From positions 28,365,311 through 28,429,310 of the forward strand of contig OX637403.1 in the NCBI GenBank assembly GCA_951799425.1: a stretch of 64,000 nucleotides of DNA. The letters run 5' to 3'. Origin of the DNA: Ilex aquifolium. Taxonomy: Eukaryota; Streptophyta; Magnoliopsida; Aquifoliales; Aquifoliaceae. Shown here piece by piece: positions 58,587 through 64,000 of the stretch (position 1 is its first letter; every line of letters begins with the position of its first letter). Both the position numbers and the translations under genes were made by a program. The notes under the pieces were generated by a model that was not told the DNA's origin, ran no database searches, and was given only the letters and a program-made list of their open reading frames with translations.

Positions 58587-59127
58587 ATTTCAGAACAAAA
58601 TGGTTTGTTCAAGTGGTTAAGGATTTGTCCATCCTGAGGCGCAACTTTAGGTTGAGCCTCAACAACTACATAGAAATTTTTTCTCGGTTTACCTAAAACA
58701 TAAGCTAGATTCATTGTGTCAATTTAGATGTTAAGGACTGTTAGAGTACATTAACATTAAAATGAGAAACGATTGATTCCATTGCGATAAGGATTCCAAC
58801 ATTACCTGAAATGATACGTGCCTTGAAAACATTGATGCCATTCATAAGCAAACCCTATAAAAGAGAGAGGCTCCTATTATCAGTCTCTTAGTTGTTTAAG
58901 AAGATGATAATTCATTCTTGCTTCCTCAACCACTTGCTTCCCATAAAAGAGACATTTCTCAATTAAGCTCAGTGAGAGAGAGAGAGAGAGAGAGAGAAAT
59001 TAATAAAAAACTTAGAAAGATGCCACCACATTTGGCATCTTATTGAGGTGGACAAAAGTAGTGGGGACCAGGGAAAGACATTGCATAAATAATTGAGGTG
59101 AGAAGAGAGATTGTTTTAGCTAAGCGA

Positions 59128-59179
59128 ATCCCACATCGACTACACATGAGAGAGCACCTAACTCTGCCTTGATATATAA
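59128..59179 (+). promoter_or_regulatory. USE + TATA promoter of U2-7
   Basis: USE ATCCCACATCG at 59128-59138 and TATATAA at 59173-59179. Confidence 0.9.
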
Positions 59180-59204
59180 GAGAGATGAAACTTTAGTTCA
59201 AAGC

Positions 59205-59399
59205 ATACCTTTCTCGGCCTTTTGGCTAAGATCAAGTGTAGTATCTGTTCTTATCAGTTTAATATCTGATACGTGGGACAATGTCCCACACGATATTAAA
59301 TTAATTTTTTTCAGGGGAGGGTCCACCACAATAGCTTGCTATTGGGATCCTCGAGTGTCGCCCTTGCGTTGCACTATTGCATGGGCCTGGCGCACCCCA
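59205..59399 (+). ncRNA. U2: U2 spliceosomal snRNA, copy U2-7 (one-base deletion)
   Basis: 195 nt: one G is missing from the GGGGGAGGG run after the Sm-site region (TTTCAGGGGAGGG). Otherwise like the consensus, with a perfect promoter. The missing base lies between the Sm site and stem-loop III and may be tolerated. Confidence 0.93.
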
Positions 59400-60008
59400 C
59401 CAATCCTAGTTCTAATGTTTTATGAGTTGGAGTGCTTATGCCATTGGTAATTACATAGATCAATTGTTTAATTAGATAAACATGATTCTTCTAGATTGCA
59501 AATCGAAGCTTTGTATGGCATATCCCATAAGGGGTGAAGCTAAAATTTCGAACTTAGTGTGCCATTATATTTACTTTTTTTTACAAGCTTGAGCTCAGAT
59601 ATTAATCATTGTAGCTTGAATGAATTTAAAACATGTCTCTTGAGGAATAAGTGTAGCTGTCCCTTAGGAGATACAAAAAATATTGAACGATTTTTGGGTT
59701 GCTAGAGACCAAGATCGACCACTGAACTATAGATGTGAGAGGGCATTAGATTAACATTTATATTATACTACTTACTATCAACTTAAATTTTTAGAACAAT
59801 TGTGATTGACAAGGAAGCCACTTCTATAATTACTAAGAAAAAACATTAAAATTAAAGCCAATTAACAGAAATTTCGAAAAAAAAAATCATGTAATTGGCG
59901 TAGGTATCCAATGATAATGGAGAATATATACAATAATCTGAGGACAGAAAGTTGCGACATTAGCCAAATAATATGGGTGGTGAACAAAGGGGCACTTGAA
60001 ATACCTTT
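59400..60008. other. Spacer after U2-7
   Basis: No gene. Its first 85 bp (GAGTTGGAGTGCTTATGCCA...) recur downstream of U2-9 at about 62270-62332. Confidence 0.5.
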
Positions 60009-60056
60009 ATATCACATCGATCAGGTAAGAAAGAACGTTGATTGATGCCTATAAAA
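60009..60056 (+). promoter_or_regulatory. USE-like + TATA of the divergent U2-8
   Basis: ATATCACATCG at 60009-60019 (degenerate USE) and TATAAAA at 60050-60056, 31 nt before the RNA-like start. Spacing is still that of a plant snRNA promoter. Confidence 0.65.
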
Positions 60057-60080
60057 CGGAGTCAAACAATATTTTAAAGT

Positions 60081-60260
60081 ATACTTTTCTCGGCTTTTTG
60101 GCTAACAAGTGTAGTATCTGTTCTTATCAGTTTAATATCTGATACATGGGACAATGTCTCACATGATATTAAATTAATTTTTTTAGGGGAGGGTCCACCA
60201 CAATAATTTGCTATTGGGGCCCTCGAGTGTCGCCCTTGCGTTGCACTACTGGCTCACCTA
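60081..60260 (+). pseudogene. U2: Divergent U2 snRNA, copy U2-8
   Basis: Starts ATACTTTTCTCGGCTTTTTG; GATC is deleted (GGCTAACAAGTGTAG), but GTGTAGTATCTGTTCTTATC is kept. Later changes include ACATGGGACAATGTCTCACA, CAATAATTTG and GGGGCCCTCGAG. The 3' end is truncated: TTGCACTACTGGCTCACC lacks the GGGCCTGGCGC stem. Most likely a pseudogene of an older U2 lineage. Confidence 0.85.
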
Positions 60261-61407
60261 GTTTAAATATTTGAAGAGTAACAATAAAATTATACATTAT
60301 GGATAAAACTCTGTAGGAAGGTGTAGGCTGAATAAGATGTTGAATTTCGAATTTCCTACTGCTTGCAAGGAGGTTGGTAGTGCTTGGGGTAACTTAATTT
60401 CAAATTTGGGCTCACAATCTCACATGAATCGAAAGATCCTTTGATTCTCATTTGAATGGTCAAAATCTAATAATATCGGCACATTTAGTCAATTCAAAAA
60501 ACACGATTGAACCTTCAATTGTGACCCTCGTCTAAGCCCATTTTTTCAATTTTCCTTGGTGCTAATAAAAAATTATTTTTGCCCAAAAAGCTAATGGAAA
60601 GGCCGTTTAATAAGCCTGAGTCTAAACGAACCACACTTCTTGTCCTCTAAATCCAAAAAAAAAAACTGAGGTTTTCAATCAACTTCAAACAGACTCAATG
60701 TCCAATTTGAAGGAACAGGGTAAAACGAAGAGTATTTTCAACTGTGATTTTTATTTTAGAGAGCATCTTTAGTAAAAAGTTACAATATATGGTGAATTTT
60801 TACGCACCACTCTAATAGATCTCTCTATTTTTATCATTTTATGTTGTCATTTTTGAAAATAAATGTGACTTCGCTTCTATTTTTTCTTCCATTATTTTAA
60901 ATGAGAATTGAGCGAGAATAAAGAGCCTATTGGAGATGCTCTTACAAATACTTTGAAACTAACAATGTAATTTTCTCTAACATCATTGATATCACTTACC
61001 TAATACCAATAAAACACACTCATTGTATACCTAAGATATGTGCATTCATTAATTTGAGTATATTTGTTTGAGTAATACTATTGAGACTTAAACATTTGAC
61101 ATAATTTACTAACATAATTATGCAGTTTCATTGTAACCATTAGATTAACACAAAGTTCTAATGTTTGATGGAGTTCATAGTCAATCCAAGGATTATAGTG
61201 AATTAGATCAATAAATTAGATTCCAATAACATCGTTCTATTTGTTTTGGTATAACATCTCTCGCCCATGCGCTCTCTTTGAATATTAAAGATCTCGAAAA
61301 TGATCAATCCATTGATAGGTTTGGAGGCAATTTCACCCAATAGGTTGAGGGATCTATTTGTATGTCGTTCTTGTAAAAATGTTCGTAAGTGAGAACATTG
61401 AATCAAT
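60261..61407. other. Spacer built from array-related duplications
   Basis: 60290-60430 recurs at 62455-62600 and partly at 56520-56640; 60600-60710 recurs at 57150-57250; 60715-61235 recurs at 57860-58395. No gene. Confidence 0.6.
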
Positions 61408-61640
61408 TACTAAAATACGGCACTTTTAAACTTATTTATCAATCTACGGCAGTTTTTTGAAAGCGGAATTGTTGATTCTACTTTTATGTTGAAAGCGGAA
61501 TCTACAAGACCGCTTTTAATACTTACAAAAATACATTTCTCTCTTTTTATTGTATCACTTGTTGAAAGCGGAATCAACAATTCCGCTTTTAAAACTATCA
61601 TAGATCGGTAATTAAGTTTAAAAGTGCCATACTTTGGTAT
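61408..61640. mobile_element. Foldback MITE, type F copy 2
   Basis: Left arm TACGGCACTTTTAAACTTA, with TTTGAAAGCGGAATTGTTG, pairs with right arm CAACAATTCCGCTTTTAAAA, then TAAGTTTAAAAGTGCCATA. Shares the layout and core words (AAAGCGGAAT, TTTTAAACTTATTTAT) with the foldback at 15604-15905. Confidence 0.75.
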
Positions 61641-61980
61641 TTTTGTTTGAAAAATACCGTATTTTGGTAAAGTCTATGAAATACAAATAAACGAGTAGCC
61701 CACTGCACGGTAGACCTTTTATTTTGATCTCTTTCAATATGTATTTGTTTTAGTTCCGGGGAGACTAAATTCATCCCTTATGGGAACGTTCAGAAGTCGA
61801 CACTTTCTCAAACCATCTGTGCCTTGAACTCATTGCACTGATCCAAATCAATCTGTTATTTATTTGTGTTGAATCCGTTACTTATTGATGGGGGGACCAC
61901 AAAAAAAAAGGGTCTGGGACAAAGGGAAGACAACATAAACAATTGAGGCAAAAGGAAATATATTGTTTGAAACTTATCTA
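61641..61980. other. Spacer upstream of U2-9
   Basis: No gene. The last 100 bp resemble the upstream region of U2-1 more than those of the tandem units. Confidence 0.5.
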
Positions 61981-62033
61981 ATCCCACATCGAATACATAT
62001 GAAAGTGAATTCAACTAGGACTCAACATATAAT
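61981..62033 (+). promoter_or_regulatory. USE + TATA promoter of U2-9
   Basis: USE ATCCCACATCG at 61981-61991 and TATAAT-type TATA at 62028-62033, 30 nt before the RNA. Same TATAATAGAGC form as U2-1. Confidence 0.87.
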
Positions 62034-62057
62034 AGAGCCGAAACAACTAACAAAAGC

Positions 62058-62253
62058 ATACCTTTCTCGGCCTTTTGGCTAAGATCAAGTGTAGTATCTG
62101 TTCTTATCAGTTTAATATCTGATACGTGGGACAATGTCCCACATGATATTAAATTAATTTTTTTCAGGGGGAGGGCCCACCACAATAGCTTGCTATTGGG
62201 GTCCTCGAGTGTCGCCTTTGCGTTGCACTATTGCAAGGGCCTGGCGCACCCCA
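62058..62253 (+). ncRNA. U2: U2 spliceosomal snRNA, copy U2-9
   Basis: Full-length 196 nt with intact promoter. It has CACATGATATT in place of CACACGATATT and TTGCAAGGGCC in place of TTGCATGGGCC in the 3' stem-loop. The core is intact. With U2-1 it forms the outer, diverged pair flanking the array. Confidence 0.95.
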
Positions 62254-62332
62254 CCAAGTCTAGTTCCAATATTTTATGGCTGGAGTGCTTATGCCATTAG
62301 TAAGTACTTTGATTAATTGTTTCATTAGATAA

Positions 62333-62440
62333 ACAATGTCTCATGATATTAAATTAATTTTTTTGGGGGAGGGTCCACCACAATAATTTGCTATTGGGGC
62401 CCTCGAGTGTCGCTCTTGCGTTGCACTACTAGCTCACCTA
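62333..62440 (+). pseudogene. U2: U2 fragment, copy U2-10
   Basis: Only the middle and 3' part, starting ACAATGTCTCATGATATT; it matches U2-8 (CAATAATTTG, GGGGCCCTCGAG, TTGCACTACTAGCTCACC). It is joined directly to a copy of the U2-7 downstream spacer and has no promoter. Confidence 0.88.
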
Positions 62441-62601
62441 GTTTAAATATTTGAAGAGTCTAACAATAAAATTATACATTAGGGATAAAACTCTGTAGGA
62501 AGGTGTAGGCTGAATAAGATGTTGAATTTTGAAATTCCTACTGCTTGCAAGGAGGTTGGTAGTGCTTGGGGTAACTTAATTTCAAATTTGGGCTCACAAT
62601 C

Positions 62602-63240
62602 TGTTGGAAAAAGTGGATCCAAATAAAGTGAACGGCAGGGTGAGGCGCGGACTAGGTCGCTCTCTTAAGACGATTCGCGCCCCTTTATGAAAGAATCACA
62701 GCACAGAAGGTATAGACGCGTCGTCCCCAGGATACAACAGCCCAGCCTATTGACTGTTGCTTCACTCAAATCTGCACAATCGAATGAAGCAGAAGGTTCA
62801 CACACACCTTTGAATATTGCCCAGAAACTTATCTAAGAAAATATAGATGATATGATATATATGTATACTGAATATATGTACATATATATACTGATAATAT
62901 ATGTGTTTAATAGGCCGTAATTACTTCTATATTTAATTGGATAATAAATTAAAATATGACTGTTGGAATACTAGCCGTTGAAGGCTTTTAGTATTCAGCA
63001 ACTGAAATTTTAATACTGAAGTAATAACAGAAAATAATAATAAAAAGTGAATTTTAGAAATCCGTATCTCCTCCGCTAGTCCCCCCCCCTGCGCACGTGA
63101 GAGTCCCAAGACCTTTCTTTGATTCAAAGGCTAGATAACACTAGTCTATATATATACTCAAGTATCTTTGGTCTTTTAGTCGATGTGGGATTGAGTTCCC
63201 ACACAAGACAAAACACTCTTTTAGTTAAAATATTCTAACA
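62602..63240 (+). mobile_element. Solo LTR with 5-bp target duplication
   Basis: 639 bp from TGTTGGAA to TTCTAACA, flanked by identical CAATC at 62597-62601 and 63241-63245. The host sequence is continuous across it (GGGCTCACAATC|TCACATGAATCG, as at 60413-60428). It contains a TATA-rich stretch (63146-63157) and, on the minus strand, a perfect USE word (63181-63191). Probably Copia-like by size and ends. No coding region. Confidence 0.9.
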
Positions 63241-63245
63241 CAATC

Positions 63246-64000
63246 TCACATGAATCGAAAGATCCTTTGATTCTCATTTGAATGATCAAAATCTAATAAC
63301 ATCAGCTGACATTTAGTCAATTCAAAAAACATGATTGAACCTTCAATTGTGACCCTCATCTAATTTTCAAAGAATAAATGAGAATGTTTAGGTTGGCCGA
63401 CATTAGGGTCGTGGTAGTAAGTAATATAGGGGGTGTGCTAAAACCTACCTGTAATGTGAAGATTGATTGTAATATTGATACATCTACATCTATCATTTAA
63501 AGGCTCGTAAAGTTGACAAATCAATAATAATGTCCAATTTCTTTCACCAAATGTGAATATCTTTTCTTTAAGAAATATGTTTAAAAAACCTATCTTTCTA
63601 GAGTCATGTTAATTATTGAAGTTGCTAATACATTGATACAAGACATAATGTTTCCTCCTCACCATGTTTACGTTTTTCACCCTAATACTCCGTTTGGTAC
63701 GATAGAAAAATAGAAAAATGAAAAGTTGTTAGGATAGATAAAATATCATGTTTGGTAAGGAAAGAAAATAAGAAGAATGAAAAGTGGATGGATGAACTTT
63801 CTTTCCAACTCACCAAATTCAATCCCTCCAAAATTGGAAGGAAAGTGGATGGAAAGTTAATTATTTGTACTAAAATGTATCTTATTTATCTATATATCAT
63901 TTGATATATACATATATTTTGTATACATTAATTTCATATATAAATACAATAATAAAATATTTAAAAAAAATTAAAAATTTTAAAAATTAAAAAAATATTT
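63246..64000. other. Spacer at the right edge
   Basis: 63246-63350 continues the duplicated segment interrupted by the solo LTR; 63369-63660 matches 56990-57360. The last 320 bp begin CTCCGTTTGGTACGATAG, typical of a transposon end, and run off the window AT-rich. No gene. Confidence 0.5.

Noticed and set aside
1-64000. CRISPR arrays, bacterial operons, rRNA genes
   Set aside because: The window is plant nuclear DNA; the repeats seen are microsatellites, minisatellites and transposons. tRNA-like stretches are SINE heads, not complete tRNAs.

Overview
The window is nuclear DNA of a flowering plant, most likely a eudicot. It is AT-rich, every protein gene is split by GT-AG introns, the protein families are plant types (expansin-like B, phragmoplastin-type dynamin, purine permease), and it is full of plant transposons (SINEs, MITEs, hAT elements, Helitrons, solo LTRs). 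I cannot name the species from sequence alone. All exon models below were joined by hand from splice sites and reading-frame phase; no search was run.

Left part (1-30 kb), five protein genes. BUD13/CWC26, a splicing factor of the RES complex (+, 361-5049, 8 exons, 523 aa). Expansin-like B (-, 7401-9012, 5 exons, 255 aa). A HAD-family sugar/glycerol-phosphate phosphatase of SGPP type (+, 13312-15260, 5 exons, 249 aa). A DRP1-class dynamin-related GTPase (-, 16239-22384, 15 exons, 607 aa). A purine permease (-, 28019-29899, 2 exons, 422 aa). Introns and spacers carry SINEs with clear target-site duplications, foldback MITEs, tandem repeats and a hAT element with a perfect 8-bp duplication.

Right part (32.1-62.6 kb) has no credible protein gene. 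It is a spliceosomal RNA locus: six U1 snRNA sequences and ten U2 snRNA sequences, all on the + strand and largely alternating U1-U2. Nearly all have the plant snRNA promoter layout: an upstream sequence element (USE, RTCCCACATCG) followed about 35 nt later by a TATA box about 30 nt before the RNA. Six U2 copies have the full 196 nt and one lacks a single G; three U2 copies and one U1 copy are damaged.

The array consists of U1-U2 units. Four consecutive units measure 7.9, 6.0, 4.8 and 3.2 kb, but after removing identifiable insertions (three Helitrons, one containing a nested solo LTR, and one hAT element containing a small Helitron) each is about 3.1 kb. The neighbouring units provide the empty sites that prove the insertions. 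Beyond 55 kb the units are shorter, more diverged and rearranged, and include a chimeric U2 junction and another solo LTR (62602-63240) with a 5-bp duplication.

The main message is a tandem U1/U2 snRNA gene cluster growing by duplication while being invaded by transposons. Which copies are expressed cannot be told from sequence alone.
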